Source: Gordonia sihwensis NBRC 108236
GTDB lineage: Bacteria > Actinomycetota > Actinomycetes > Mycobacteriales > Mycobacteriaceae
Length of the DNA stretch: 51,779 nt
Assembly (NCBI RefSeq): GCF_000333035.1
Contig: NZ_BANU01000039.1
Span: 1 to 51,779 of the forward strand
Reading direction: 5' to 3'
Both the position numbers and the translations under genes were made by a program. This document shows, piece by piece, positions 17,028 to 25,609 of the stretch (positions are counted from its first letter, which is position 1; every line of letters starts with the position of its first letter). The notes under the pieces are model-generated. The model was not told where the DNA came from and did not search any database. It saw only the letters and a list, made by a program, of their open reading frames with translations.

Positions 17028-18323
17028 TCAGGCCTGCGCGCTCATCAGACCCCAGTCCTCGAGGCCCTCGTACAGAGGCAGATCGAGAGCGAGCTTGCTG
17101 ACGCGTGCACGAAGGGCCGAGACGTCGGCGCCCTTGCCCGCGGCGAGCGCGGTGCCGATGATGTCGGCGACCTCGGTGAACTCGGCGTCGCCGAATCCGC
17201 GCGTCGCGAGCGCCGGGGTGCCGATGCGCAGCCCGGAGGTCACCATCGGCGGGCGGGGGTCGAACGGCACGGCATTGCGGTTGACCGTGATGCCGACCTC
17301 GTGCAGCAGATCCTCGGCCTGCTGGCCGTCGAGGTCGGAGTTGCGCAGATCCACCAGCACGAGGTGGACGTCGGTGCCGCCGGTCAGGACCGAGACGCCG
17401 GCCTTGGTCACGTCGTCGGCCGTCAGGCGCTCGGCGAGGATCTTGGCGCCCGACAGGGTGCGGCGCTGGCGCTCGGCGAACTCCTCGCTCGCGGCGATCT
17501 TCAGCGCGACGGCCTTGGCCGCGATGACGTGCATCAGCGGTCCGCCCTGCTGGCCGGGGAACACCGCGGAGTTGAGCTTCTTGGCCCACTCCTGCTTGGC
17601 GAGGATCATGCCCGAGCGCGGACCGCCGAGAGTCTTGTGGACGGTGGTGGAGACGACGTCGGCGTGCGGCACCGGGCTCGGGTGCAGCCCGGCCGCGACC
17701 AGACCGGCGAAGTGCGCCATGTCGACCCAGAGGTGTGCGCCGACCTCGTCCGCGATCTCGCGGAACGCGGCGAAGTCGAGGGTGCGCGGGTACGCCGACC
17801 ATCCGGCGACGATCACCTTCGGACGGGTGTCGAGCGCGATCTTGCGCACCTCGTCCATGTCGACGCGAAAGTCCTCTTTGCTGACGCCGTAGAAGGCGTT
17901 CTCATAGAGCTTGCCGGAGAAGTTGAGCCGCATGCCGTGGGTCAGGTGGCCGCCGTGCGCCAGATCGAGTCCGAGGAGCGTCTCCCCCGGTTCCATGAGA
18001 GCCTGCAGCACCGCGGCATTCGCCTGCGCACCCGCGTGCGGCTGGACGTTGGCGAAATCGGCGCCGAAGAGAGCCTTGGCGCGGTCGCGGGCGATGTCCT
18101 CGATCACGTCCACGTGTTCGCAGCCGCCGTAGTAGCGGCGTCCCGGGTAGCCCTCGGCGTACTTGTTGGTCAGCACGCTGCCCTGCGCCTGCAGGACGGC
18201 CCGGGGAACGAAGTTCTCCGACGCGATCATCTCCAGGGTGTCGCGCTGACGCGACAACTCGCCGTTCATGGCGGCGGCTACATCGGGATCCAGGTCGGCA
18301 AGGGACTGCGAAAACAGGCTCAT
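17028..18323 (-). CDS. glyA: Serine hydroxymethyltransferase
   Basis: PLP enzyme that interconverts serine and glycine and charges tetrahydrofolate with a one-carbon unit. From ATG 18323 it has 431 residues, normal length. Key segments are [30 protein letters not shown] (substrate and PLP contacts), [14 protein letters not shown], and the Schiff-base lysine in [25 protein letters not shown] follows. A much longer in-frame reading upstream overlaps the DUF885 gene and was rejected. TAGAAT lies 8 nt before the ATG, so a leaderless mRNA is likely, leaving no room for a glycine riboswitch. The gene order with desA is as in mycobacteria (glyA1-desA2). Confidence 0.96.
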   Translation of the reverse strand: MSLFSQSLADLDPDVAAAMNGELSRQRDTLEMIASENFVPRAVLQAQGSVLTNKYAEGYPGRRYYGGCEHVDVIEDIARDRAKALFGADFANVQPHAGAQANAAVLQALMEPGETLLGLDLAHGGHLTHGMRLNFSGKLYENAFYGVSKEDFRVDMDEVRKIALDTRPKVIVAGWSAYPRTLDFAAFREIADEVGAHLWVDMAHFAGLVAAGLHPSPVPHADVVSTTVHKTLGGPRSGMILAKQEWAKKLNSAVFPGQQGGPLMHVIAAKAVALKIAASEEFAERQRRTLSGAKILAERLTADDVTKAGVSVLTGGTDVHLVLVDLRNSDLDGQQAEDLLHEVGITVNRNAVPFDPRPPMVTSGLRIGTPALATRGFGDAEFTEVADIIGTALAAGKGADVSALRARVSKLALDLPLYEGLEDWGLMSAQA

Positions 18324-18331
18324 GGCGCCCG

Positions 18332-18337
18332 ATTCTA
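18332..18337 (-). promoter_or_regulatory. Candidate -10 element of glyA (leaderless)
   Basis: TAGAAT on the minus strand with an 8-nt spacer to ATG 18323. Confidence 0.45.
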
Positions 18338-18391
18338 CCTGCGTGTCTCCGCTCTCCACCGCGTCGGGTTCACGGGCGAACCGGCGGCCCG

Positions 18392-19618
18392 CTACGCGGC
18401 GAGTTCCCTGCGCAGCGACGCCGGGATCAGCGGCTCGTCCAGCAGTCGGCCGAACCGTGCCAGACGTTCCGGACCCGAGGTGCCGGCCCGATCGAGCCAG
18501 GTCTCGAGCAAGGCGTAACCCTCGACGTAGGTGGAGATGTACGCGCGCCAGAGCGGCGAGGTGAGGAACCGGAGCATCTGGCGGGCCCGGTCGGGCGCCA
18601 CGAGCAGCCAGCGCTGGAGGAAGACCGCGACATCGTCGATGTCGTCGCCGCGATCGTGCAGCGCCAGGGCCGCGTCCTGACGCACCCGGATCAGACCGGC
18701 GGCCGCGGCCCCGACCGCGCGTGCCCGCTCGGGGTCGAAACGCAGCCCGAAGTCGGCGTAGATCTCCGCGGCCCACTCGTGCCACCCGGTGCCCTTGGCC
18801 GCCGCTAGCGCGTGGTCGGCGAGCCCCTCGGCCATCAGACACTGGGGCGTGTTGACCAGGAACACGGTGTGTTCGAGTTGTCCCGATCCGACCAGACCCT
18901 GTTCCTTGCGGCAGTGCTCGGTGTGGTGTCCCGGGTAGGCCTCGTGAGCGATCAGCCCCGGCAATGAGGACATGTACTGCGGAAGGTCGGTGTTCACCGC
19001 GACCTTGGAACGGTAACCGCCCAGGTAGTAGTTGAAGCCCGACCACGGTTTGTCGCCGACCACTTCGAACTCGACGGTCTCCGCATCCGGCAGCGGGAAG
19101 GCGGTGCGCACCGTCTCGCGCAGACTGCCCGAGAACTCCGCGATCAGTTGCGCCACCGCGGCGGCCGGGATCTCGTCGGCCCGACGGTAGGCGGCGTACG
19201 CCTCGCGGAGCCGGTCGCCGGTCGCCCCCGGCACCCCGAGCGCCTCGGCCATCCCGGCGTGGGCCTCGCGGTAGACGGCCTCGTCGCCGGGCTCGATCCG
19301 GACGTCGAAGTACGCCTGGACCTCGTCGACGAACCCGACCTCCTCGCCCGCGAACTTGCGGGCCGAGCACTCGAGTGCACGCAAGTGGGCCCCGACGAAC
19401 TCGGCCCGTTCGGCGGGCAGACCGGCCGGCAACTCGCGCTGCAGCGCGCGGGCGCGGTCCGCCAGCTCGGCCGGGTGCGGCGCGGGCGCGTTCTCGACCT
19501 CCACGCGCAATGCGGGATCACCGGTGTAGGCGTCGACGAATCCCTCTTCGAGGCGGTCGAACGCCAGCCCCAGCCGCAGGTACTCGGTCACCGGATCCGC
19601 GGACATGCCACCTGTCAT
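18392..19618 (-). CDS. DUF885 family protein, putative zinc metallopeptidase
   Basis: A 408-residue, mostly helical protein of the DUF885 family, which resembles zinc carboxypeptidases. The metal site is [11 protein letters not shown], a spaced variant of HExxH, with the probable third ligand Glu in [11 protein letters not shown]. No signal peptide, so it is predicted cytosolic. At 408 residues it is shorter than many DUF885 proteins (500-600), lacking part of the N-terminal region. ATG 19618 is supported by TAGCGT 7 nt upstream; ATG 19606 is the alternative. Substrate unknown; the peptidase role is family-level inference. Confidence 0.78.
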   Translation of the reverse strand: MTGGMSADPVTEYLRLGLAFDRLEEGFVDAYTGDPALRVEVENAPAPHPAELADRARALQRELPAGLPAERAEFVGAHLRALECSARKFAGEEVGFVDEVQAYFDVRIEPGDEAVYREAHAGMAEALGVPGATGDRLREAYAAYRRADEIPAAAVAQLIAEFSGSLRETVRTAFPLPDAETVEFEVVGDKPWSGFNYYLGGYRSKVAVNTDLPQYMSSLPGLIAHEAYPGHHTEHCRKEQGLVGSGQLEHTVFLVNTPQCLMAEGLADHALAAAKGTGWHEWAAEIYADFGLRFDPERARAVGAAAAGLIRVRQDAALALHDRGDDIDDVAVFLQRWLLVAPDRARQMLRFLTSPLWRAYISTYVEGYALLETWLDRAGTSGPERLARFGRLLDEPLIPASLRRELAA

Positions 19619-19625
19619 GTGACCA

Positions 19626-19631
19626 ACGCTA
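19626..19631 (-). promoter_or_regulatory. Candidate -10 element of the DUF885 gene (leaderless)
   Basis: TAGCGT on the minus strand, 7 nt from ATG 19618. Confidence 0.45.
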
Positions 19632-19674
19632 CCGGCGACGCCCGGCTATCGTCTCCGCGACATCGGCGTCCCTG

Positions 19675-19680
19675 TAGCCT
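19675..19680 (+). promoter_or_regulatory. Candidate -10 element of coaA (leaderless)
   Basis: TAGCCT with an 8-nt spacer to ATG 19689. No ribosome site is present. Confidence 0.5.
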
Positions 19681-19688
19681 TACCCTCC

Positions 19689-20630
19689 ATGGCGCGTCTA
19701 TCCCACGACCGCGACCCCGGCCTGTACCTGGAACTCGACCGCAAGCAGTGGCGTGAGCTGCGGCAGTCGATGCCCATGGTGCTGAACGAGTCTGAACTCG
19801 ACAAACTCGTCGGCCTCGGTGAGCAAGTCGATCTCAACGAGGTCGCTGAGGTCTACCTTCCGCTGTCCCGGTTGATCCACCTGCAGGTGGAGGCCAGACA
19901 GCGACTGTTCGCGGCGACGTCGACCTTCCTCGGCGAACGTCAGCGGAATCGACAGGTGCCCTTCGTGATCGGCATCGCCGGTTCGGTGGCCGTCGGCAAG
20001 TCGACCACCGCCCGCGTCCTGGCGACGCTGCTGTCGCGGTGGGAGACCCACCCGAAGGTCGACCTCGTCACCACCGACGGATTCCTACTGCCGACGGCGG
20101 AGTTGGAGCGGCGGGGCATCATGCACCGCAAGGGCTTTCCCGAGTCGTACGACCGCCGCGCGCTGCTGCGCTTCGTGACCGAGGTGAAGTCGGGCACGCC
20201 CGAGGTCACGGCACCGGTCTACGACCACGTCAGTTACGACATCGTGCCCGGCGTGGTGCACTCGGTGCGCCAGCCCGACATCCTGATCGTCGAGGGCCTC
20301 AACGTCCTCCAGACCGGTCCCACCCTGACCGTCTCGGATCTGTTCGACTTCTCGATCTACGTCGACGCGAAGACCTCCGACATCGAGAAGTGGTACATCT
20401 CCCGATTCCTGCAGATGCGCACCGGTTCGTTCGCCGACCCCGAGTCGCATTTCCACTACTACTCGTCGCTGACCGACGAGCAGGCGACGATCGCGGCGCG
20501 CGATATCTGGACCTCCATCAACCGCCCGAACCTGATCGAGAACATCCTGCCGACGCGACCGCGGGCCACCCTCGTGCTGCGCAAAGACGGCAACCACGCG
20601 ATCAACCGGGTGCGGCTGCGCAAACTCTGA
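19689..20630 (+). CDS. coaA: Type I pantothenate kinase
   Basis: Phosphorylates pantothenate, the first and rate-limiting step of coenzyme A synthesis; the bacterial type I enzyme is usually feedback-inhibited by CoA. 313 residues, as in M. tuberculosis PanK. Walker A is [12 protein letters not shown] (residues 95-106, Lys104). Other family segments are [46 protein letters not shown] (pantothenate site) and [10 protein letters not shown]. The mRNA is probably leaderless. It diverges from the DUF885 gene and converges with the YbaK-like gene. Confidence 0.97.
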   Translation: MARLSHDRDPGLYLELDRKQWRELRQSMPMVLNESELDKLVGLGEQVDLNEVAEVYLPLSRLIHLQVEARQRLFAATSTFLGERQRNRQVPFVIGIAGSVAVGKSTTARVLATLLSRWETHPKVDLVTTDGFLLPTAELERRGIMHRKGFPESYDRRALLRFVTEVKSGTPEVTAPVYDHVSYDIVPGVVHSVRQPDILIVEGLNVLQTGPTLTVSDLFDFSIYVDAKTSDIEKWYISRFLQMRTGSFADPESHFHYYSSLTDEQATIAARDIWTSINRPNLIENILPTRPRATLVLRKDGNHAINRVRLRKL

Positions 20631-20658
20631 CGCCGGCCCGATGCCGACGAGCGCGGCC

Positions 20659-21144
20659 TCAGGCCGTGATCGGCGCGATCTCCGCGTTCGTCGCGGTCAC
20701 CAGGTCGGCGGGCGCCAGCCGGATCTCCAGGCCGCGGCGGCCCCCGCTGCACAGCACCGAATCCCATTGCAGCGCAGACTCGTCGACGACGGTCCGCAGC
20801 GCGGTCTTCTGGCCCAGCGGCGACACACCGCCGAGGACGTAGCCGGTGGAGCGGGTCACTCTCGCCGCCTGCGCCATCTCCGCCTTCGGCGCTCCGAACG
20901 CCTTGGCCACCGCCTTCAACGACAGTTTCTCCGGCACCGGCAGGATCGCCACACCGAGTTCGCCGCCGAGGTCCACCACCAGGGTCTTGAGGATCTGCGC
21001 GGCGTCGATGCCGAGGGTCGACACCGTGACGGCGACCGCCTCGTCGCCGTAGTCGCCGCGTCGGCGGTCGTGTTTGTACCGGTGGACCTCGAAGGGCAGG
21101 CCCGCGCGCTCCAGCGCCGCGATGGCCGGCGTCGCCGCTGCCAT
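20659..21144 (-). CDS. ybaK: YbaK/EbsC-family aminoacyl-tRNA deacylase
   Basis: Cys-tRNA(Pro)/aminoacyl-tRNA trans-editing protein of 161 residues, matching YbaK length. It starts MAAATPAIAALERAGLPFEVHRYKHD; the conserved lysine is in AAQILKTLVVDLGG, and GGVSPLGQKTALRTVVDES is the family substrate-pocket segment. The ATG overlaps the stop of the upstream gene (ATGA at 21141-21144), so it is translated with the SDR-like gene as a two-gene unit. Confidence 0.9.
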   Translation of the reverse strand: MAAATPAIAALERAGLPFEVHRYKHDRRRGDYGDEAVAVTVSTLGIDAAQILKTLVVDLGGELGVAILPVPEKLSLKAVAKAFGAPKAEMAQAARVTRSTGYVLGGVSPLGQKTALRTVVDESALQWDSVLCSGGRRGLEIRLAPADLVTATNAEIAPITA

Positions 21145-21887
21145 CAGCGCCTCGCCAGCCACTGATCGAAAGTCGTCTCGGTGATCGCATCCGGGTGGTC
21201 CGGGACCAGGCCGCCCGAGCGCAGACCGGGTCCGCCGTAGTTGACGCCGAACACGAATCTCGGCGAACCCTTCTGCGCGGCTATCGCTTTGGCGGCGTCG
21301 GCCAGATCCATGACGGCCGGTCCGGCCACCGTCACACGGGCCGGTCGCGCAGTGTCCAGCACGACGTCGGCGAACACCTCGGCCACATCCTCGACCGCCG
21401 CGGGACGGCTGAGCATCCGGGGTGCTGCACCGATCGGACCGAAGGTGAGCATCGAGAGGAACTTCTGCGCCAGTGAGTACCACTGCGTCGACAGCACCGC
21501 GGTGGCCGTGCCGCCGAGGGTCTCGGCGTACACCGTCTCCTGCTCCGCCTTGCCGCGGTAGTGCCCCATCTTCCTGTTGACGACCGGGTCGGACGCACCG
21601 TAGATCGACAGGAACACCACTGCCGCGCCCGCAGCCTCCGCGGCGATCGAGATGTTCCGGGCCACGGCACCGAAGAATCGCACGGACTCGTCGGCGCTTC
21701 GGGACAGCAGGCTGGTGGCGTCGACCACGACGTCGGCGCCCTCGCACGCCTGCGCCAGGCCCGAACCGGTGACCGCGTCCACGCCGGTCACCCGATGCGC
21801 TCGGGTAACCTGCGCACCGCGGCGTTGCAGTATCTCGCTGAGCACCGAACCGAACTCTCCGCTGGCACCGACGACGGTGACTCGCAT
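21144..21887 (-). CDS. NAD(P)-binding atypical SDR / NmrA-like protein
   Basis: A 247-residue protein with a Rossmann N-terminus: VTVVGASGEFGSVL carries the GxxGxxG variant of atypical SDRs, and ADVVVDATSLLS follows strand 4. No YxxxK pair in the classical position is evident, although GHYRGKAEQETVYAE has a Tyr-Lys three residues apart (YRGK). That arrangement resembles NmrA-type reductases or epimerases. The stop overlaps the YbaK-like gene start. Substrate unknown. Confidence 0.75.
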   Translation of the reverse strand: MRVTVVGASGEFGSVLSEILQRRGAQVTRAHRVTGVDAVTGSGLAQACEGADVVVDATSLLSRSADESVRFFGAVARNISIAAEAAGAAVVFLSIYGASDPVVNRKMGHYRGKAEQETVYAETLGGTATAVLSTQWYSLAQKFLSMLTFGPIGAAPRMLSRPAAVEDVAEVFADVVLDTARPARVTVAGPAVMDLADAAKAIAAQKGSPRFVFGVNYGGPGLRSGGLVPDHPDAITETTFDQWLARR

Positions 21888-21926
21888 GTTCTCAGCCCTC
21901 GCGTGGATTCTCGCCGCCGATCGACC

Positions 21927-22709
21927 TCATTTGCCGAAGCGGCGGTTACGTGCCGTGTAGTCCCGCAAGGCGCGCAGGAAGTCGACGCGCCGGAACTCAG
22001 GCCAGTAGGCGTCGGTGAACCAGATCTCCGAGTACGCGGACTGCCAGAGCAGAAATCCACTGAGGCGCTGCTCGCCCGAAGTCCGGATCACCAGGTCCGG
22101 ATCGGGCGTCCCACTGGTGTAGAGGTGGGAGTCGATGCCCTCGACGGTCACCGCGTCCACCAGTTCCTCGGAGGACGCGCCCGCCGCCAGGGCCTCGATC
22201 AGCAATTGCTGTACCGCGTCGACGATCTCCTGCCGTCCGCCGTAGCCGACGGCCACGTTCACGGTCATGTCGGCCGCGCCCTCGGTGCGATCGGACGCCT
22301 CGCGCAGCCGTTGGGCCACCGCGGTCGGGAGCTGATCGAGGTTTCCGACGATCCGGACGCGCCAGTCGGCGTCGACGTCGGAGATCTCGTCCACGATGTC
22401 GGGGACTATCTCCATGAGCGCATCGAGCTCGTCCGAGTCGCGCGTGAGGTTCTCGGTCGAGAGCAGGTAGATGGTGACCGCTTCGATGCCCAGTTCCGAG
22501 CACCACCCGAGCATGTCGGCGATGCGCTGTGCGCCCACCCGGTGCCCGTGGCTGACGTCCTCGAAGCCGGCTTCCCGCGCCCACCGCCGGTTGCCGTCGC
22601 AGATGATCGCCACGTGCCGCGGAATGCGCTCGGGATCCATCAGCTGTACAAGCCGATGCTCGTAGACGCGCAGCATGCCTCCGCGTAGCCGGTCTGGGAG
22701 CAGTTTCAC
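21927..22709 (-). CDS. uppS: Short-chain isoprenyl (Z)-diphosphate synthase, Rv1086-like
   Basis: cis-Prenyltransferase of the UppS family, 260 residues from GTG 22709. It closely resembles, from memory, M. tuberculosis Rv1086, the ω,E,Z-farnesyl diphosphate synthase feeding decaprenyl phosphate synthesis. The P-loop is AIICDGNRRWAREAG with catalytic Asp38; LLSTENL, NVAVGYGGRQEI, PDLVIRTSGEQRLSGFLLWQ and YSEIWF are signature segments. Longer in-frame starts overlap trhA on the other strand and were rejected. TAGGAT is 7 nt before the GTG. Divergent from trhA with only 60 bp between, as in M. tuberculosis Rv1085c/Rv1086, and next to two palindromes. Confidence 0.94.
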   Translation of the reverse strand: MKLLPDRLRGGMLRVYEHRLVQLMDPERIPRHVAIICDGNRRWAREAGFEDVSHGHRVGAQRIADMLGWCSELGIEAVTIYLLSTENLTRDSDELDALMEIVPDIVDEISDVDADWRVRIVGNLDQLPTAVAQRLREASDRTEGAADMTVNVAVGYGGRQEIVDAVQQLLIEALAAGASSEELVDAVTVEGIDSHLYTSGTPDPDLVIRTSGEQRLSGFLLWQSAYSEIWFTDAYWPEFRRVDFLRALRDYTARNRRFGK

Positions 22710-22716
22710 AGCCGTG

Positions 22717-22722
22717 ATCCTA
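22717..22722 (-). promoter_or_regulatory. Candidate -10 element of uppS (leaderless)
   Basis: TAGGAT on the minus strand, 7 nt from GTG 22709. It lies 6 bp from the palindrome at 22728-22742, which would then sit in the promoter spacer. Confidence 0.5.
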
Positions 22723-22727
22723 CTCCG

Positions 22728-22742
22728 CCGGTAAGTTACCGG
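22728..22742. promoter_or_regulatory. 15-bp palindrome in the uppS/trhA divergent promoter
   Basis: CCGGTAA-G-TTACCGG, perfect 7-bp arms around one base. It lies between the -10 elements of the two divergent genes. Operator candidate. Confidence 0.5.
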
Positions 22743-22746
22743 AGCA

Positions 22747-22768
22747 AAACTTACGGTACCGTAGGTTT
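22747..22768. promoter_or_regulatory. 22-bp TetR-type palindrome overlapping the trhA -10
   Basis: AAACTTACGGT (22747-22757) faces ACCGTAGGTTT (22758-22768), with one mismatched pair in 11. It covers the candidate trhA -10 (TACCGT, 22757-22762) and ends 1 nt before the ATG. A protein bound here would block trhA and could affect uppS. Confidence 0.6.
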
Positions 22769-22769
22769 C

Positions 22770-23456
22770 ATGACGGACTCCTCGACGCCTACCAGGCCCG
22801 CAGACCCCGCAGCCGGGGTCAAGCCCGTGCTGCGCGGAGTCATCCACACGTACGCCGCCTTCGTCGCGGCGGCCGTCGGCGTCGTGCTGATCGTCGGCAC
22901 GGCGATGCACCGGAGCGCCCCCGCGGTGGTGGCAGTGGTCGTGTACGTGATCACCATCTGCGGGCTGTTCGGCACCAGCAGCGTGTACCACCGGATCGAC
23001 TGGCGGAACCCCAGGGCGAGGATCGCCATGAAACGCGCCGACCATTCGATGATCTTCGTCTTCATCGCCGGCACCTACAGCCCGTTCTGCGTGATGGGTC
23101 TCGATTCGCCGACACGCTGGTGGGTGCTGGGCGTCGTGTGGGCCGGCGCCGTCGTCGGAGTGGCTCTCAAGATGATCTGGCCCGCCTCGCCGCGCTGGCT
23201 GGGAGTGGTGCTCTACATCGTGCTCGGGTGGGTGATCATCGCAGTCTCGCCGATGCTGGTCCACAACACCGGCGTCGCGGTCATCGTGCTGCTCGCCGTC
23301 GGCGGCGTGTTCTACAGCCTCGGCGGCGTTCTCTACGCCCTGCGCTGGCCCGAACCCTGGCCCGGAGTATTCGGCCATCATGAGGTGTTCCACGCCTGTA
23401 CCGCCATCGCAGCGACCCTGCACTACATCGCCGTCTGGCTGGTGGTGATCGGCTGA
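22770..23456 (+). CDS. trhA: Hemolysin III family / PAQR membrane protein TrhA
   Basis: Seven-TM protein of the hemolysin III (YqfA/TrhA) branch of the PAQR superfamily, 228 residues. Conserved PAQR zinc-site motifs are TSSVYHRIDW (Ser/His, helix 2), ADHSMIFVFIAGTYSPF (Asp, helix 3) and GHHEVFHACTAIAATLHY (His pair, helix 7). Hydrolase activity is suggested for PAQR members, but the bacterial role is uncertain; links to membrane fluidity are reported for some TrhA. The start is probably leaderless (TACCGT, 7 nt) and lies inside a TetR-type palindrome. Divergent partner of the prenyl synthase, as in mycobacteria. Confidence 0.92.
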   Translation: MTDSSTPTRPADPAAGVKPVLRGVIHTYAAFVAAAVGVVLIVGTAMHRSAPAVVAVVVYVITICGLFGTSSVYHRIDWRNPRARIAMKRADHSMIFVFIAGTYSPFCVMGLDSPTRWWVLGVVWAGAVVGVALKMIWPASPRWLGVVLYIVLGWVIIAVSPMLVHNTGVAVIVLLAVGGVFYSLGGVLYALRWPEPWPGVFGHHEVFHACTAIAATLHYIAVWLVVIG

Positions 23457-23467
23457 GGCCGCCGGGC

Positions 23468-23473
23468 TAATCT
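23468..23473 (+). promoter_or_regulatory. Candidate -10 element of the gene at 23480 (leaderless)
   Basis: TAATCT with a 6-nt spacer to GTG 23480. Confidence 0.4.
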
Positions 23474-23479
23474 GAGCGG

Positions 23480-23980
23480 GTGAACACGCCGATCCGCCTC
23501 TCGCGCCTGCGTGGCGCAGTGGTCGGCGGAACGTCCGCCGTCACCGGCGTGCTCGCCCACGCGACCGCGCAGGGCATGCTCCCCGAGACGTCGGTACTTC
23601 TGATGGTCGGAGCGGCCGCGGTGGCCGTGGGCATCGGCGTCCGCGCCGCGCCCAGCGTTCGGGCGCTGCCCGCACTCGTGGCCGGCCAGGCACTGGTCCA
23701 CCTGCTGCTCGTGCTCACCTCGGGTCATCACCACGACCTGTTCACCGCGCCGATGGCCGTCATGCACACCGCGGGCACCATAGCCGCACTGCTGCTGCTG
23801 TGCGGAGCCGAGATCCTGGTGCGGGCCGTCTCTGCGCTCGCCGTTCGCGCGAGCAGTCTGCGGCTGCGGCCCCGGACCGGCTACGCCGCCGTCGTCGTTC
23901 CCGCTCCCCCGCAAGCCGCACCGGCCGCGCTCGTCTTCCTCGGCGCCGTCGGACGCCGAGGCCCGCCCTTTTCGGTCTAG
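23480..23980 (+). CDS. Small four-TM membrane protein of unknown function
   Basis: 166 residues from GTG 23480. Four hydrophobic segments span about residues 10-120 (VVGGTSAVTGVLAHATAQG; LLMVGAAAVAVGIGV; LPALVAGQALVHLLLVL; AVMHTAGTIAALLLLCGAEIL). TSGHHHDLF between helices 3 and 4 could bind a metal. The C-terminal 45 residues are basic and Pro/Ala-rich. It lies 70 bp before a PepSY membrane protein on the same strand; a joint role in metal or redox handling at the membrane is only suggested by the His cluster and neighbour. I do not recognise a named family. Confidence 0.65.
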   Translation: MNTPIRLSRLRGAVVGGTSAVTGVLAHATAQGMLPETSVLLMVGAAAVAVGIGVRAAPSVRALPALVAGQALVHLLLVLTSGHHHDLFTAPMAVMHTAGTIAALLLLCGAEILVRAVSALAVRASSLRLRPRTGYAAVVVPAPPQAAPAALVFLGAVGRRGPPFSV

Positions 23981-24050
23981 CAACCCACGTCATCACATCG
24001 CGTGCCGTCGACGGCGCGCGATGACTTCTGCTTGACCGAAAGGCACACCG

Positions 24051-25499
24051 TTGTCCACCACTCTGTCTTCGGCGACCCCGGAAACACCGGACTCGCCGCC
24101 GAGACCCGCATCCACCCGCGCGACCCTCATCCGCCTCGTTCAGCGACTGCACTTCTACGCCGGCGTGCTGATCGCTCCGTTCCTGCTCATCGCCGCCGTC
24201 ACCGGCGCTCTCTACGCCGTCTCCCCGTCGGCCGAGCAGTTGATCTACCGGCACCAACTGCACACGGACTCGTCCGGTCCGGCCAAGTCGGTCGCCGAGC
24301 AGGTCCGCGCCGCCCAGGCCGTACGCCCCGATCTCCAGGTCACGGCGGTGCAGCCGGCCACCGAACCCGGTGCCACCACCCGTGTGCTCTTCTCCGACCC
24401 GTCGCTCGGCGAGTCGGAGCGACTCGCCGTCTTCATCGACCCGGTGACCGGTGAGTCGCTCGGCCAGCTCGCGTCGTACGGGTCGTCCGGCGCGCTCCCG
24501 GTCCGTACGTGGATCGACCAACTCCACCGCAGTCTGCACCTCGGCGAACCGGGCAGGATGTACTCCGAGCTGGCCGCGTCGTGGCTGTGGGTCGTCGCGC
24601 TCGGCGGTCTGGTCATGTGGGCGGTCCAGGTCCGCAAGCGCCGCCGTGCGACCGGCAGTGGTTCCATGCTGCGCGGCCTTCCCCGCATGCGCGGCCGAGG
24701 CCGAACCATCAGCAGACACGGCGTCATCGGCACCTGGATCGCCGTGGCGCTGCTGTTCCTGTCGGCCACCGGCCTCACCTGGTCGACCTACGCGGGCGAA
24801 CACGTCACCGAGCTGCGGTCGGCGCTGAATTGGACCACTCCGACCGTCGACTCGTCCCTCACCGGCACACCGCAGGCCGCCGGAGGCGAGCACGCCGATC
24901 ATCAGATGAGCGGATCGGGCTCCATGTCCGGTGCCATGTCCTCGGCCGACGAGGTCGCGGGAATCGACGGCGCCATCGCTATCGCGCGCGCCAACGGCAT
25001 CGGCGGGCCGGTGGAGGTGACGATCCCCGACAACGCCTCGACAGCCTTCGTCGTGGCCCAGAATCGCGTCCCGTGGCGGATGTCGACCAGCTCCATCGCC
25101 GTCGATCCGTCGCGCGACGCCGTGGTCGACGTCAACGACTTCTCCGACTGGCCGCTGGCCGCCAAGTTGTCCGCGTGGGGCATCCAGCTGCACATGGGGC
25201 TGCTGTTCGGCCTGGCCAATCAGCTCCTGCTGTTCGCGGTGATGATCGCGCTCATCGTCGCGATCGTGCTCGGTTACCGGTCGTGGTGGCAGCGGCGGTC
25301 GCGCACCCGCCGGATCGGTGCGCCCCCGGCACGTAGCGCGTTGCGGGAGCTCCCGTTGCCCCTCACGCTCGCGATCGCGGTGGCAGCGGTGGCCATCGGT
25401 TGGTTCATCCCGCTGCTCGGCTGGCCACTGCTGGCATTCCTGGTGGTCGACACAGTGATCGGCGCCGTCCGCACACGCGGTCTCGAATCAGCCGCATAG
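24051..25499 (+). CDS. PepSY-associated TM domain protein (PiuB-like)
   Basis: 482 residues from TTG 24051, with GAAAGG 7 nt upstream. The layout is that of PiuB/PepSY_TM proteins: TM1 (about 38-60), an extracellular PepSY region (about 75-165), TM2 (about 180-200), TM3 (about 225-245), a second extracellular region with a His/Met-rich patch (HADHQMSGSGSMSGAMSS, about 283-300), then TM4 and a final helix pair (about 445-475). HFYAGVLIAPFLLIAAVTGALY is the family's first-helix signature. Members are linked to iron-siderophore reduction or copper handling; the Met/His patch leans to metal binding, but no metal-regulator box was seen upstream. Confidence 0.85.
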   Translation: MSTTLSSATPETPDSPPRPASTRATLIRLVQRLHFYAGVLIAPFLLIAAVTGALYAVSPSAEQLIYRHQLHTDSSGPAKSVAEQVRAAQAVRPDLQVTAVQPATEPGATTRVLFSDPSLGESERLAVFIDPVTGESLGQLASYGSSGALPVRTWIDQLHRSLHLGEPGRMYSELAASWLWVVALGGLVMWAVQVRKRRRATGSGSMLRGLPRMRGRGRTISRHGVIGTWIAVALLFLSATGLTWSTYAGEHVTELRSALNWTTPTVDSSLTGTPQAAGGEHADHQMSGSGSMSGAMSSADEVAGIDGAIAIARANGIGGPVEVTIPDNASTAFVVAQNRVPWRMSTSSIAVDPSRDAVVDVNDFSDWPLAAKLSAWGIQLHMGLLFGLANQLLLFAVMIALIVAIVLGYRSWWQRRSRTRRIGAPPARSALRELPLPLTLAIAVAAVAIGWFIPLLGWPLLAFLVVDTVIGAVRTRGLESAA

Positions 25500-25511
25500 C
25501 TGATTCTCCGT

Positions 25512-25570
25512 CTACCCGGAACGGGCGAAAGGCGGCGAGGCATGGCGCGCCCGTACCCCGCTCCGGGTAG
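25512..25570 (+). terminator. Long nested hairpin after the PepSY gene
   Basis: CTACCCGGA plus ACGGGCG (25512-25527) pair with CGCCCGT (25548-25554) and TCCGGGTAG (25562-25570), with a 7-nt bulge between the two right-hand segments. It follows the PepSY stop by 13 bp. Probable terminator without U-tract. Confidence 0.5.
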
Positions 25571-25581
25571 TCGCCGCTGAG

Positions 25582-25609
25582 GGTAGGGGTGCCGCTCGGC
25601 ACCCCTACC
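25582..25609. terminator. 12-bp hairpin at the end of aroG
   Basis: GGTAGGGGTGCC pairs perfectly with GGCACCCCTACC around GCTC. The right arm contains the aroG stop codon. Likely bidirectional terminator between convergent genes. Confidence 0.65.

Noticed and set aside
18324..18391. Possible glycine riboswitch upstream of glyA.
   Set aside because: The gap is only 68 bp and the start appears leaderless, leaving no room for an aptamer.
16071..18518. An open frame of about 815 codons on the plus strand.
   Set aside because: It is antisense to the desaturase and glyA genes; its product is low-complexity and has no family motifs. Long antisense frames are expected at this GC content.
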